IMG/VR virus record: IMGVR_UViG_3300032223_003095
Coordinates: 1-23,123 of that record
Origin: a virus
DNA length: 23,123 nucleotides
Direction: 5' to 3' (one strand)
The first letter of the stretch is position 1. Every line of letters begins with the position of its first letter. Both the position numbers and the translations under genes were made by a program. Positions 9,018 to 17,026 of this stretch are shown here, piece by piece. A model generated the notes under the pieces. It was not told the origin of the DNA and did no database searches. It worked only from the letters and a program-made list of their open reading frames with translations.

Positions 9018-9635
9018 TTAAAATAAGTAGCTGCTTGATGCAAACTTACTTGTTAATTGTGATTGCGTTAAAGTACTTGTATACTTTGGATACCAAATAC
9101 CCAAATTTAATTGTGCATCTAAAGCATACAACTGCATTGCTGCATATGTTGAGTTTGCTAATGCACTTCCTGAAGGTCCTGTTGGTCCCGCTGGACCTGT
9201 AGCACCTTGTGAACCTGTTGGTCCCTTAAGATTTCCTTGCAAAGTCCAAGTTGGTGTAGGACTTGCACTGTATTGAAAATAATCTCCAGTGGTTGTGTTT
9301 AGATATGTATCTAAACCATTTGGTGATGCAGGGTTTGAACCAACAACTGGATTTGAAATTCCTGTATATGCATATGATCCACGTTGTCCCGCAACACCTT
9401 GAGGACCTTGTGAACCCGCTGCTCCTGCTGGAATTGAAAAATTAAGAATTGCTGCAGATGCTGTTCCAGAATTATTTACTGATGCATTTTGTCCTGCTGC
9501 TAAAGTTGTTACTGTTCCAACTGCTATTGTTGCTGACGAACCCGCTGGACCTGTTGCACCTGTAGGGCCTTGAGCACCAGGTCTTGAACCTGCTACTACT
9601 TGCCAAGCACTTCCGTCCCAATACTTTAATGACAT
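9018..9635 (-). CDS. Collagen-like tail fibre protein (205 aa)
   Basis: Three Gly-X-Y blocks are visible: residues about 20-32 (GAQGPTGATGPAG), about 70-86 (GAAGSQGPQGVAGQRG) and about 138-156 (GPTGSQGATGPAGPTGPSG). They would form short triple helices that hold a trimeric fibre together. Beta-rich segments separate them, and the N-terminus (MSLKYWDGSAWQVV) is a typical short fibre-attachment opening. The C-terminal 50 residues (YAAMQLYALDAQLNLG onward) may be the tip. AGGGGTG precedes the start, and an extended -10 lies about 25 bases upstream, so this gene may open its own transcript. Receptor binding is inferred. Confidence 0.78.
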   Translation of the reverse strand: MSLKYWDGSAWQVVAGSRPGAQGPTGATGPAGSSATIAVGTVTTLAAGQNASVNNSGTASAAILNFSIPAGAAGSQGPQGVAGQRGSYAYTGISNPVVGSNPASPNGLDTYLNTTTGDYFQYSASPTPTWTLQGNLKGPTGSQGATGPAGPTGPSGSALANSTYAAMQLYALDAQLNLGIWYPKYTSTLTQSQLTSKFASSSYLF

Positions 9636-9657
9636 TTCATCACACCCCTATTTAGAA

Positions 9658-9666
9658 ATTATACCA
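9658..9666 (-). promoter_or_regulatory. Extended -10 promoter candidate before the collagen-like fibre gene
   Basis: Read on the minus strand the site is TGGTATAAT, a perfect TATAAT with the TGn extension. No convincing -35 lies upstream. The expected start of transcription is about 16 bases before the ATG at 9635. It would let the distal fibre genes be expressed separately from the proximal ones. Made by eye, unproven. Confidence 0.42.
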
Positions 9667-9687
9667 CCATAAACTTAAAAACGTAAT

Positions 9688-10488
9688 TTAAAACAGTCCA
9701 GAACCCATCCATAATAAGGCATTATTTGCCTCTTGTTCTGTGTCAACAATATATGTATATTCAGCTGTTTGATTTAATGAATAAAGTAAAGCATTTGCGT
9801 CAGAAAGAGCTGTTAGTCCAATCCAACTTTCATTATAAGCATAGTAAGCTTTGCCGTATTGTTGTTCAACAACAATTAATCCTGGATTATTAGTTGCTGA
9901 AGGAAAATCATCTTTTGTATTATAAATCTGTGCATATTGTGATAAATTTTGTGTATCAGTTGGATCTGCCCAAAATTCATAAAGCTGGGGATCTGGAGAA
10001 GCATTTGAAACAGTTATATCATTGTTAGTTGCTAAATCTGGACTTACCCAATATTGACCAGTATATGGATTTGTAGGTGCTGTTGAATTTCTATAAAATA
10101 AATCACCACCATAATCAGATGGATCTGCCCAAAATTGATATTGTGTTGCATCTGGTGCAGTTGTTCCTTGATATAAGAAATATGGAATGTTAGCAGCATC
10201 ATCTGTAACAATCCACATATCTCCAACTAATGGATTATTTGGAAGATGATTAGATGTACCTACAACAAAATATTGATTATTAACAATTGATGAACCAGTG
10301 TAATCAACAAATAATTGAGCTATTCCGCCACCACCACTTGAACCAGAACCTAAGTCTGACCATGTGGTGTTATTGTAGCCTCTAAATTTATTTAATGTTG
10401 TATTAAAATAAACTTGACCAGTTTTTCCAACTTGTGGATCAGCTGCTAATTTAGCTACTTGTAAAGCTGTTAAAAATGACTTAGCCAA
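9688..10488 (-). CDS. Tail fibre protein with repeated WADP modules (266 aa)
   Basis: The N-terminus (MAKSFLT, then GQVYFNTTLNKFRGYNN at about 24-40) matches in layout the N-terminus of the adjacent 806-aa fibre, suggesting a common attachment domain. A glycine-rich hinge (GSGSSGGGG, about 47-55) follows. The middle holds repeated short modules: PDATQYQFWADPSD at about 112-125 and PDPQLYEFWADPTD at about 165-178, with APTNPYTGQYWVSPD between them. No enzyme motif is present. The start is a TTG at 10488, supported by a perfect AGGAGG five bases upstream. It is probably a short trimeric fibre or spacer; its ligand is unknown. Confidence 0.74.
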   Translation of the reverse strand: MAKSFLTALQVAKLAADPQVGKTGQVYFNTTLNKFRGYNNTTWSDLGSGSSGGGGIAQLFVDYTGSSIVNNQYFVVGTSNHLPNNPLVGDMWIVTDDAANIPYFLYQGTTAPDATQYQFWADPSDYGGDLFYRNSTAPTNPYTGQYWVSPDLATNNDITVSNASPDPQLYEFWADPTDTQNLSQYAQIYNTKDDFPSATNNPGLIVVEQQYGKAYYAYNESWIGLTALSDANALLYSLNQTAEYTYIVDTEQEANNALLWMGSGLF

Positions 10489-10501
10489 GTAAGCCTCCTA
10501 T

Positions 10502-12922
10502 TTATCCAGTGATTACAACGTTGTATAAAATTCCATTTGCAGGAGCTGAAGCAAATCCTACAGTTACTGTATTTGTATCTGTATGTGTTAAATCTGTTTC
10601 AACTTCTGACCATTGTGTGTCTGGCGATGCTGAAGCTTGATAAATTGCAACTGTTACATCTCTTGTTCCAAGGTTATGTAATACTGCAAAGCTTGAAGCA
10701 GAACCATTACCTGTAATTGTAGCAGATACTTTTTGAATACCGTATGCTCTTGCTCCACCTGAAACACCTGTGGCTGTTTGAGTTACAGTATCTGATGCAA
10801 ATGTAAGGTTGTTGCTAGAAATTGTTAGTCCAGCACCTGTGTTAACCTTTAATCCATAAGCACCTGTTGAAATAGCACCTGCAGAATTTAACTTAACTTG
10901 AAGTGTTCCGTTATTTACAGAAAGACCTGAAGGGTTATGTGTATCTGAAGAAGCAGATGTATCTGAAGCATTTCCAAGATTTACTGCAATTTGAAGGCCT
11001 GTTACAGAAAGACCAGCTCCTGCTGTTACTGTTCCTGAACCCGAGAACTGTGTCCAACCAATTATATCTGTTCCGATAATGATTGTTTGCTTTGTTCCAG
11101 TTCCTTGTGTATTAAGTGTCCAACCTGTATTATTTTGTGTTGGAGTAACTGTGTATTCACCGTTGTTAACAGCTACAAATACAAGATCTCCTGGAGATAC
11201 TTGTCCCGCAATGTGGTTATCTGAGTCAATTGCACGAGTAAGTACCCACTTGGTGCTTACAGAACCTGTTTGCGTTACAACGTAAATACCATTTTGTGTA
11301 GCAGAAGTTTGATTCTTAATAAGAACTCTGTCATATTGATCTGGAGTGTAATTATCAAGAACAAAGACACCATTATTAGCAGGTGTAAGTGTTGCACCTA
11401 CACCAGTTCCACCATCAGCACCAGTTGTTCCTGGTGTATAGCTTACTGTGCCCCATGTTCCTAATGTTGTAAGGTCTGTTGTAGAAGCAGCTTCAACAGA
11501 ATCATGTGAATTAAATCCTGAAGCAGTATTATCAACATATTGCTTTGTTGCAACTTGTAGTGCTTGTGTTGGATCTGAAGCTACTGTTACTTGAGCAAAT
11601 GTAGGTGTTGCTGTGGTGCGAATATCTTGAACTGTATCAAGAGCAATTGTTCCGCTACCATTTGTAATTGTTACACCTTGTGTTGTTCCTTGTGAAAGTG
11701 TAGCAACAGCATATGTTCCGTCAGACTTACCAATTAATAGCTTGCCAGCGGTTGGTGTTGTTGAAGTTCCAGTACCACCTTGACCAACTGAAAGTGCTGT
11801 AGTCAAACCTGAAAGGCTTGTAATGCTTGAGTTGGCACCTGATTCAGCTGCACCTAAGTTAGTACGTGCACCTGCTGCAGTTGTTGCTCCAGTACCACCA
11901 TTTGAAACGCTAAGAGCATTTGTTAATGAAAGTGTTGGAATTGTTACTGTGCCAGTAAATGTTGGTGAAGCAAGTCTTGCAATTGAAGAAGGAATATCAG
12001 AATCTGCAAGAACTCTAAATGTTGGTGCTGCAGGAGAACCTGTTGAAGGACCAGCAAAGATAAAGTTAGCATTTTGATTTGATAGTGTTGCTGAAAGTGT
12101 TCCAGTGGTTGTTACTGGTGATCCGCTAACTGCAAAAATTGATGGGAGTGACAAAGCAACGCTGGTAACACCAGTGTTAGCAATTGTAATTGAATCTCCA
12201 AGATTAACAGTTAATGGAGTTGTTGATCCATTAAGTGAAATTCCAGTTCCCGAGTTAATTGTAATTTTTGAATTTGAAAGAGCTGAATTTGGAATAGATA
12301 CAGCAGTGTTATTGCCAGTAGGGCCAAAATCAAGAGTTTTATTTGTTAATGTTTGTGTAGAGTCAAGATCTGCAATTGTATGTTGTGCACCGCTATAGTA
12401 TGCATTAAGACCTGTTGCCTTTAACCAAATATCACCTGCTGCAGGTGATGTGGGATTTACTCCAATTGGAATATTTAATGAAGCTCCTGCTGTAGTTGAA
12501 GCAGCAAGTGTTGTTGTACCAGCGGTTACTGAGAGTCCGTTACCTACTGTTAAGCTTGTTGTGGTGTTTAAAGAACCTGGGACTGTAATTGCTGATGGGA
12601 GTGAAAGTGTAATTGTTCCAGCATTGTTTGTTACAGTAATTTGATTTGAGGTTCCAGCAACTGTTACCGCACCAGTAAATCCATTAATTGTATTAACGGT
12701 TAGATCTGTTGTATTGACTTCTTTCCAAGCATATACTGCTGGTAAGGTTGGGTAGTTAGTTACTACTGAAACGTATAGAGCACCTCTATTGCTACGTGCC
12801 GTAGTATCAAAGTATACTTGACCTGCATTGTAGATTGTTGGTGCAGATGAAGCGGGATGCATCGTAGCATTTAATAGCTGATTTCCCTTAAGATTAATAT
12901 TAGTTAAAAATGTTTTTGCCAT
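10502..12922 (-). CDS. Long tail fibre protein (806 aa)
   Basis: Clear phage long-fibre architecture. Residues 1-50 form the attachment-like N-terminus (MAKTFLT, GQVYFDTTARSNRG). Residues about 75-340 are Ser/Thr/Asn-rich beta repeats. SPTFTGTVTIP (319-329) and SNGGTGATTAAGARTNLGAA (340-359) are signature fibre motifs, and VATKQYVDN (457-465) is a common fibre segment. Residues about 470-630 form a domain seen in many phage fibres (VLIKNQTSATQNGIYVV, then LTRAIDSD). The C-terminus (about 735-806) carries an HNLGTRDV-type beta domain like that of the 184-aa protein. A GGGAG site lies unusually far (about 12 bases) before the ATG. Probably the main receptor-binding fibre. Confidence 0.85.
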   Translation of the reverse strand: MAKTFLTNINLKGNQLLNATMHPASSAPTIYNAGQVYFDTTARSNRGALYVSVVTNYPTLPAVYAWKEVNTTDLTVNTINGFTGAVTVAGTSNQITVTNNAGTITLSLPSAITVPGSLNTTTSLTVGNGLSVTAGTTTLAASTTAGASLNIPIGVNPTSPAAGDIWLKATGLNAYYSGAQHTIADLDSTQTLTNKTLDFGPTGNNTAVSIPNSALSNSKITINSGTGISLNGSTTPLTVNLGDSITIANTGVTSVALSLPSIFAVSGSPVTTTGTLSATLSNQNANFIFAGPSTGSPAAPTFRVLADSDIPSSIARLASPTFTGTVTIPTLSLTNALSVSNGGTGATTAAGARTNLGAAESGANSSITSLSGLTTALSVGQGGTGTSTTPTAGKLLIGKSDGTYAVATLSQGTTQGVTITNGSGTIALDTVQDIRTTATPTFAQVTVASDPTQALQVATKQYVDNTASGFNSHDSVEAASTTDLTTLGTWGTVSYTPGTTGADGGTGVGATLTPANNGVFVLDNYTPDQYDRVLIKNQTSATQNGIYVVTQTGSVSTKWVLTRAIDSDNHIAGQVSPGDLVFVAVNNGEYTVTPTQNNTGWTLNTQGTGTKQTIIIGTDIIGWTQFSGSGTVTAGAGLSVTGLQIAVNLGNASDTSASSDTHNPSGLSVNNGTLQVKLNSAGAISTGAYGLKVNTGAGLTISSNNLTFASDTVTQTATGVSGGARAYGIQKVSATITGNGSASSFAVLHNLGTRDVTVAIYQASASPDTQWSEVETDLTHTDTNTVTVGFASAPANGILYNVVITG

Positions 12923-12947
12923 GTGTTGTTACACTCCCTTTTTTTGA

Positions 12948-13502
12948 TTATGATATATACGCATAGCCAGATACAGGTGTATTGAAATCTAATTCAATAG
13001 TGTTTGCATCTACTTGAGTAATATCACATTCTAGATTATTTCTTCCGTAATCCGTTACTTGCACATTTGGACGATAGTGTAAGTTATGGGTTACATACCA
13101 CGTACTGCTATTTGATTGTTGTTCATGAACATAAGAATAGTTTTGAGGGTTTACAAGAACTTGTCCAGCATTCCACCCTGTATTTGTTTTTGTATAAATA
13201 GTATTTGTTGTTGAGTTGATGTAAGAATCGCCAGGATAACCTAAATTAATTGAAGGAGCTGTTGTTCCAACAAATAGTTGTTGTCCACCAATTAAAAAAT
13301 TAAATGAACCCCATCCAGTTGATGTTTTAGGTCCATAAAATTGTTTTGATATTTCATCAATATAGTAATCACCAATAACGCCAAGTGTTGTAGATGGTGT
13401 TCCACTACCTTTATAGATAATGCTACCTCTAGGTCCTTGTACGCCAGTTGTAGAAATGTTTGCTATGTTATCTTGTCTAATAACTGTTACATTTTCTGAC
13501 AT
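12948..13502 (-). CDS. Small fibre/baseplate protein with HNL C-terminal domain (184 aa)
   Basis: A short Gly-X-Y stretch (GVQGPRGS, about 20-27) follows the N-terminus. Two similar segments come next: GVIGDYYIDEISKQFYGPKTSTGW (about 41-64, quoted in part as GDYYID and FYGPKTSTGW) and GYPGDSYINSTTNTIYTKTNTGW (about 88-110, GDSYIN and IYTKTNTGW). These are repeats of the GDxYID/N module found in phage fibres. The C-terminal domain (about 130-184) has WYVTHNLHYRPNV and DANTIELDFNTPVSGYAYIS, matching the end of the 806-aa fibre. Its ATG overlaps the stop of the BppU-like gene (TAATG). Probably a fibre adaptor. Confidence 0.76.
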   Translation of the reverse strand: MSENVTVIRQDNIANISTTGVQGPRGSIIYKGSGTPSTTLGVIGDYYIDEISKQFYGPKTSTGWGSFNFLIGGQQLFVGTTAPSINLGYPGDSYINSTTNTIYTKTNTGWNAGQVLVNPQNYSYVHEQQSNSSTWYVTHNLHYRPNVQVTDYGRNNLECDITQVDANTIELDFNTPVSGYAYIS

Positions 13503-13858
13503 TAGTTAATCACCCCTGGATCTACCAATAACCAACCATTTAAGATTGTTTGGCTAATTCCTCCATTGCTTGTCAATTGAAGTTGATAAGCACTTCTTGG
13601 TAAAACAAACTTTCTGGTTTTATCTGGTGTAAGGTTTACGTTGATAACTCCTGCATGCAGGTCTGGAATTGATATTCCGTCACCAAGATCTCCTGTAGCA
13701 CAAAGAATTTTGCCACCTGGTTTGTCTCTTACTTCAATATGTGCGGTATAACCAGTCAAATCAATTGGGTTTTCATTTGAATCTGTATACGTAATAGTCA
13801 AAGTGAATGAATCACCTTGAATTACGTTGTAGTTAACTTCTTTTAGATTCACTGACAC
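13502..13858 (-). CDS. BppU-like N-terminal beta-sandwich baseplate protein (118 aa)
   Basis: The pattern 'QGDSFTLTITYTDSNENPIDLTGYTAHIEVRD' (residues about 15-46; core motifs GDSFTLTI and PIDLTGYTA) is that of the small immunoglobulin-like domain at the N-terminus of phage baseplate upper proteins (BppU type), where it docks fibres to the baseplate. The protein is that domain alone, about 115 residues. Two GTG starts are possible: 13858 (AGAGG only three bases upstream) and 13852 (AGAGG seven bases upstream, the better spacing). It is the first gene of the fibre operon, behind an extended -10 promoter. Role: likely docking protein; the family call rests on motif pattern. Confidence 0.7.
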   Translation of the reverse strand: MSVNLKEVNYNVIQGDSFTLTITYTDSNENPIDLTGYTAHIEVRDKPGGKILCATGDLGDGISIPDLHAGVINVNLTPDKTRKFVLPRSAYQLQLTSNGGISQTILNGWLLVDPGVIN

Positions 13859-13886
13859 ACCTCTATATTAAAGTATTTCAGTATTG

Positions 13887-13895
13887 ATTATATCA
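13887..13895 (-). promoter_or_regulatory. Extended -10 promoter of the fibre operon
   Basis: Minus-strand TGATATAAT, a perfect -10 with TGn extension, about 30 bases before the first fibre gene. The -35 is weak. It lies just beyond the terminator that ends the reductase transcript, which is the arrangement expected for a new transcription unit. Confidence 0.5.
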
Positions 13896-13913
13896 GTTTA
13901 ATTTATAAAATCA

Positions 13914-13943
13914 TAGAAAAACCCCGTCCACTAGTGACGGGGT
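13914..13943 (-). terminator. Intrinsic terminator after the ribonucleotide reductase
   Basis: On the minus strand CCCCGTC (13942-13936) pairs with GACGGGG (13928-13922) around a 7-base loop, followed by a run of five or six T. It lies 17 bases beyond the reductase stop and separates that unit from the fibre operon. Confidence 0.88.
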
Positions 13944-13959
13944 ATGTAATCTAATTATA

Positions 13960-15894
13960 CTAGTTTTTGCCAATATCTACAATCTCACACTCACCAGAAA
14001 CACATGCTAATGCCTGAGTCCCCGTGGTTGTGTCTTCAAGCTCATACATAGATAATGCTGCCCAATTGATTGTATCTGGCATTTTTAAAACAAGCTCATC
14101 ATAAGCATCTTTTTCAATTTCTTGATAAGGTGCTTGAACATAAGTGTGTTCTGAGTATGGCAAGAATGAAATTCCTGAAACTTCTTCAAAATGCTTATAA
14201 ACCCAAGCTCCAACTTCCATCCACTCATCTTCTCTAACAGAAACAGTGATTGAAGGCTTATGTTCGCACCAATGGCGTTGATATACAAGCCAAATATCTA
14301 ATTGTTCAATTGCATTTAACTTATCTCTTGTAATTGCATTTTTAGGTGCCTTTACTGGAAATGAAAATACTGAAGTTTGATCTGGACGCATAACATCATC
14401 TTCTGTAGGAATTCCAGAGTCTTTTAAGAATTGAGTAATTGGATCTTTTTTGTCTCCTCTTACTGTTCTAATATAGTAATCTGAATGCCACGGATGCATT
14501 CCTGAACTAACCCCGACCAATTGGGACACTGTGCCTGATGGCTTTACACATGTTACTGCTGCTGAGGCGGGAATCCCAATTTTCTCTGCCTCTTCAATAT
14601 TAATCTGCACAGCATACTCACGAAGTCTATCTAATGTTGTAGCAAGCTTATCTAAACCTTCTTGTCCTGAAAAGAACTTATGCCCAAATTGACCTGTTAA
14701 TGAGACTCCAAGTAAACGCTCTTCTTCTGTGTTGTCTTTCCAGATTTTACGAATGTATTTAAAATCTGTAAGAGTTGATTGCCATGTTCCAAGAATTGAA
14801 GCAAGGCGAACTTTATTTGCAACATCTTCAGGTGTGTCTTTTTCACGAAGTACGACTTCTGAAAGGTTACAAAACTGATAAGGACGTAAGATAATTTCTG
14901 AACACGGGTTAGTTCCATAGTGAATATCCGCACTTCTTCTTCCGTACTTTGCTGCTTGGGCTTGGGCTGCTGCCACATTGTAGATACCTCTTTCGCCCGA
15001 CTTTGAATCATATAAAGATTTCCATTCTGCTATAAACTGAGCCATCTCTGGTTTGCGGGAATATGCAACAGAGTTATTTGATAAAGCACGTTGACCATTT
15101 GACTCCCACCAATTACCAGCTTTAGCTGCAGCCATTTCAATATCATTAATATTTGAAAGTGAAATCATTGCAGAACGACGCACTCCGCCAACTACAACAA
15201 CTTCTCCAATTTTACACATAATGTCATGTGCTTCAATTGGCTTAAGGTTTCTTCCTAATGCACCCTTAAATACTTGAACAGTAAAATCAAAAAGATTAAC
15301 TAGTGGTTGTGGCCCAGATGATCTACCGCCCATTGTCTTAAGACGTGCTCCTGCAGGTCTTACTTTGCTTACATCAATTTGTGGAATTTGTCCTGCCCAA
15401 AGCAATGATAAGAATTCACGATATGCTTTTGCCCAACCTTCTTTAGAATCTCCAACAGAAACAACAGTATTTGATTTTTCTAATGTTTCAGGAAGTACGG
15501 GAAGTTTATTAATGTACTTATACTCAACAGAAAATCCAACACCTGTACCACACATAAGAATATACATTGCTTCGTCAAATGAACGAGCATTATCTACTGG
15601 AAGAAATGCACAATTGTAGCCAGATACGTTTTCTCTTTCTAATGCAGGTCCTGCAGTCATTACAGAACGCATTGATGGCATTACATTGCGATTAAATACT
15701 GCATCTCTTAGTTCTGCAAGAATTTTATCATCTGGAACATATCCGTGCTTTTCACGCAATTGAATAACCATAAATTTAAAATAACGGTCTACAGTTTCTC
15801 CCCATGTCTCACGACGATTTTCACTTTCTAGCCATCTCGCATATCGAGATAGTGCAATAAAGTTTTCATATGGGTTTTCAATTGTGTTAGACAT
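13960..15894 (-). CDS. nrdJ: Adenosylcobalamin-dependent (class II) ribonucleotide reductase
   Basis: Reduces ribonucleotides to deoxyribonucleotides for phage DNA synthesis using a B12-generated thiyl radical. By comparison with the Lactobacillus leichmannii enzyme, C95 (SGYNC) and C342 (QFCNLSE) are the active-site redox pair, C331 in NPCSEI the thiyl residue, and N329 and E333 the catalytic partners. The C-terminal CVSGEC (631-636) is the C-x4-C pair that reloads the active site with electrons. CVKPSGTVSQLVGVSSGMHPWHS (449-471; core PSGTVSQL) is the conserved barrel segment. At 644 aa it is roughly 90 residues shorter than the L. leichmannii protein, mostly before the thiyl Cys, so it may lack part of the allosteric insert. 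AAAGGAG precedes the ATG. It is monocistronic or follows the glycosyltransferase; an intrinsic terminator ends it. Host or phage must supply B12. Confidence 0.96.
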   Translation of the reverse strand: MSNTIENPYENFIALSRYARWLESENRRETWGETVDRYFKFMVIQLREKHGYVPDDKILAELRDAVFNRNVMPSMRSVMTAGPALERENVSGYNCAFLPVDNARSFDEAMYILMCGTGVGFSVEYKYINKLPVLPETLEKSNTVVSVGDSKEGWAKAYREFLSLLWAGQIPQIDVSKVRPAGARLKTMGGRSSGPQPLVNLFDFTVQVFKGALGRNLKPIEAHDIMCKIGEVVVVGGVRRSAMISLSNINDIEMAAAKAGNWWESNGQRALSNNSVAYSRKPEMAQFIAEWKSLYDSKSGERGIYNVAAAQAQAAKYGRRSADIHYGTNPCSEIILRPYQFCNLSEVVLREKDTPEDVANKVRLASILGTWQSTLTDFKYIRKIWKDNTEEERLLGVSLTGQFGHKFFSGQEGLDKLATTLDRLREYAVQINIEEAEKIGIPASAAVTCVKPSGTVSQLVGVSSGMHPWHSDYYIRTVRGDKKDPITQFLKDSGIPTEDDVMRPDQTSVFSFPVKAPKNAITRDKLNAIEQLDIWLVYQRHWCEHKPSITVSVREDEWMEVGAWVYKHFEEVSGISFLPYSEHTYVQAPYQEIEKDAYDELVLKMPDTINWAALSMYELEDTTTGTQALACVSGECEIVDIGKN

Positions 15895-15924
15895 GTATTC
15901 TCCTTTAAAAAATAATAGACCTTA

Positions 15925-15933
15925 AGTGTACCA
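15925..15933 (-). promoter_or_regulatory. Extended -10 candidate before nrdJ
   Basis: Minus-strand TGGTACACT lies about 30 bases before the reductase ATG, in the short gap after the glycosyltransferase. It matches TATAAT at four of six positions plus the TGn extension; no clear -35. It could give the reductase its own transcript. Confidence 0.35.
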
Positions 15934-15943
15934 TAGAATTTTT

Positions 15944-16948
15944 CTAAAAATACTGCTTCTCAATATCTTTCAATCTTTGTATAGCTGGTTTAGAAACTTT
16001 TTCCCAGTTATAATCTTTGTGAATTAAAAAAGCATTTTTGTAAGCTAGCTCACAATACTTATCATAATTTTTTGCAACATCTTTCATGTAAAATTTTAAC
16101 TGATCTTTATTTGGTTTTAACATTTTTCCAGGATGAGTCTCAACCCAAGGTGAAGAGTGCCATTCTGAATCTAAAGGCATTGTTATATATCTTGCATACG
16201 TTGCCCAACCGCTTGTACATATAGTAGGCATACCAGAACCCATTGCTTGTAATGGATTAAATCCAAATCCCTCACCCCATGAAGGGTAAACAAAAACATC
16301 ACACAAGTCGTATAATCCTTTCATCTGCTCTACAGACAAATAAGATTCTATAATTTTGATGTTTTTATAAAAAGCATTTGGTGAACCTAATACAGCCCTT
16401 GTTTCAGGGTCAATAATTTTTGTTGTGTTTAAATTACTGCATTTAATTACTAATTCGTAGTTTGGATTATCTCCATACAGCTCTACAAAAGAATCCACAA
16501 CAGATTGTGCGTCTTTTCTTACTGCTGGTTCTCCAATATGTAAAAATCTAAATGGGCGGGATGGATCAATAGAGCGTTTCCTAGGAATCCATTCATCTTC
16601 TATACCATGCTCATATACAAAGATAGGGGTTGTAGTATGTTTACTAAATATTTCAGCACACCATTGAGATGTTGTCCACACTTCATTACATACTTTATTA
16701 AAGATATGATCCCATCCTGCATATAGCTCTGTTGATTCCCACGGAGTATAACCAATTTTAAATTGATTCATGCCAAACTTGTATCTATGTGGTTGATCAA
16801 AAGCTATACCAATATTTGGTTCTGCTGAATTTATTAAACATTCAATATCATTATTTTTAAATTGATTTGCAATATGTACTGATGCTTCACCATAACCAAC
16901 GTTACGATCCATAAATTCTGGAGCACCAGTTAATGAGATTTTGAGCAC
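15944..16948 (-). CDS. GT4-type (GT-B fold) glycosyltransferase
   Basis: The 334-aa protein shows the C-terminal half of a GT-B fold: FRFLHIGEPAVRKD (133-146) is the start of the nucleotide-sugar domain, DLCDVFVYPSWGEGFGF (214-230) the donor-binding loop, and AMGSGMPTICT (235-245) the following segment. In GT4 enzymes the donor motif is E-x7-E; here it reads E226-x7-Q234, so the second Glu is Gln. The N-terminal domain opens with a glycine-containing GYGEASVHIA (18-27). The start is GTG. It probably transfers a sugar to DNA, a phage protein or a host surface glycan; the substrate cannot be told. It lies directly upstream of nrdJ and is transcribed away from the lysozyme-like gene, sharing that gene's promoter region. 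Confidence 0.85.
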   Translation of the reverse strand: MLKISLTGAPEFMDRNVGYGEASVHIANQFKNNDIECLINSAEPNIGIAFDQPHRYKFGMNQFKIGYTPWESTELYAGWDHIFNKVCNEVWTTSQWCAEIFSKHTTTPIFVYEHGIEDEWIPRKRSIDPSRPFRFLHIGEPAVRKDAQSVVDSFVELYGDNPNYELVIKCSNLNTTKIIDPETRAVLGSPNAFYKNIKIIESYLSVEQMKGLYDLCDVFVYPSWGEGFGFNPLQAMGSGMPTICTSGWATYARYITMPLDSEWHSSPWVETHPGKMLKPNKDQLKFYMKDVAKNYDKYCELAYKNAFLIHKDYNWEKVSKPAIQRLKDIEKQYF

Positions 16949-16964
16949 AAATTGTCCATTCGAC

Positions 16965-16993
16965 TTGTTTTTCCTAGTATATCATGATACGAT
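16965..16993 (+). promoter_or_regulatory. Promoter for the lysozyme-like gene
   Basis: TTGTTT at 16965-16970, a 17-base spacer, then TACGAT at 16988-16993 with a TGA extension before it (TGATACGAT). Transcription would start near 17000, before the strong ribosome-binding site at 17015-17020. Confidence 0.45.
16976..16984 (-). promoter_or_regulatory. Extended -10 promoter for the glycosyltransferase
   Basis: Minus-strand TGATATACT, five of six matches to TATAAT plus TGn. Transcription would start near 16969, about 20 bases before the GTG. It abuts the opposite-strand -10 of the lysozyme-like gene inside the palindrome TATCATGATA (16980-16989). Confidence 0.45.
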
Positions 16994-17026
16994 TGATATT
17001 ACTACTCTTTCCCTAGGAGGTTCAAA

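Noticed and set aside
13496-13502. Further ATGTCAG copies here and at about 2206
   Set aside because: Both are coding sequence, reading Met-Ser at or near gene starts, with no -10 at the right distance.
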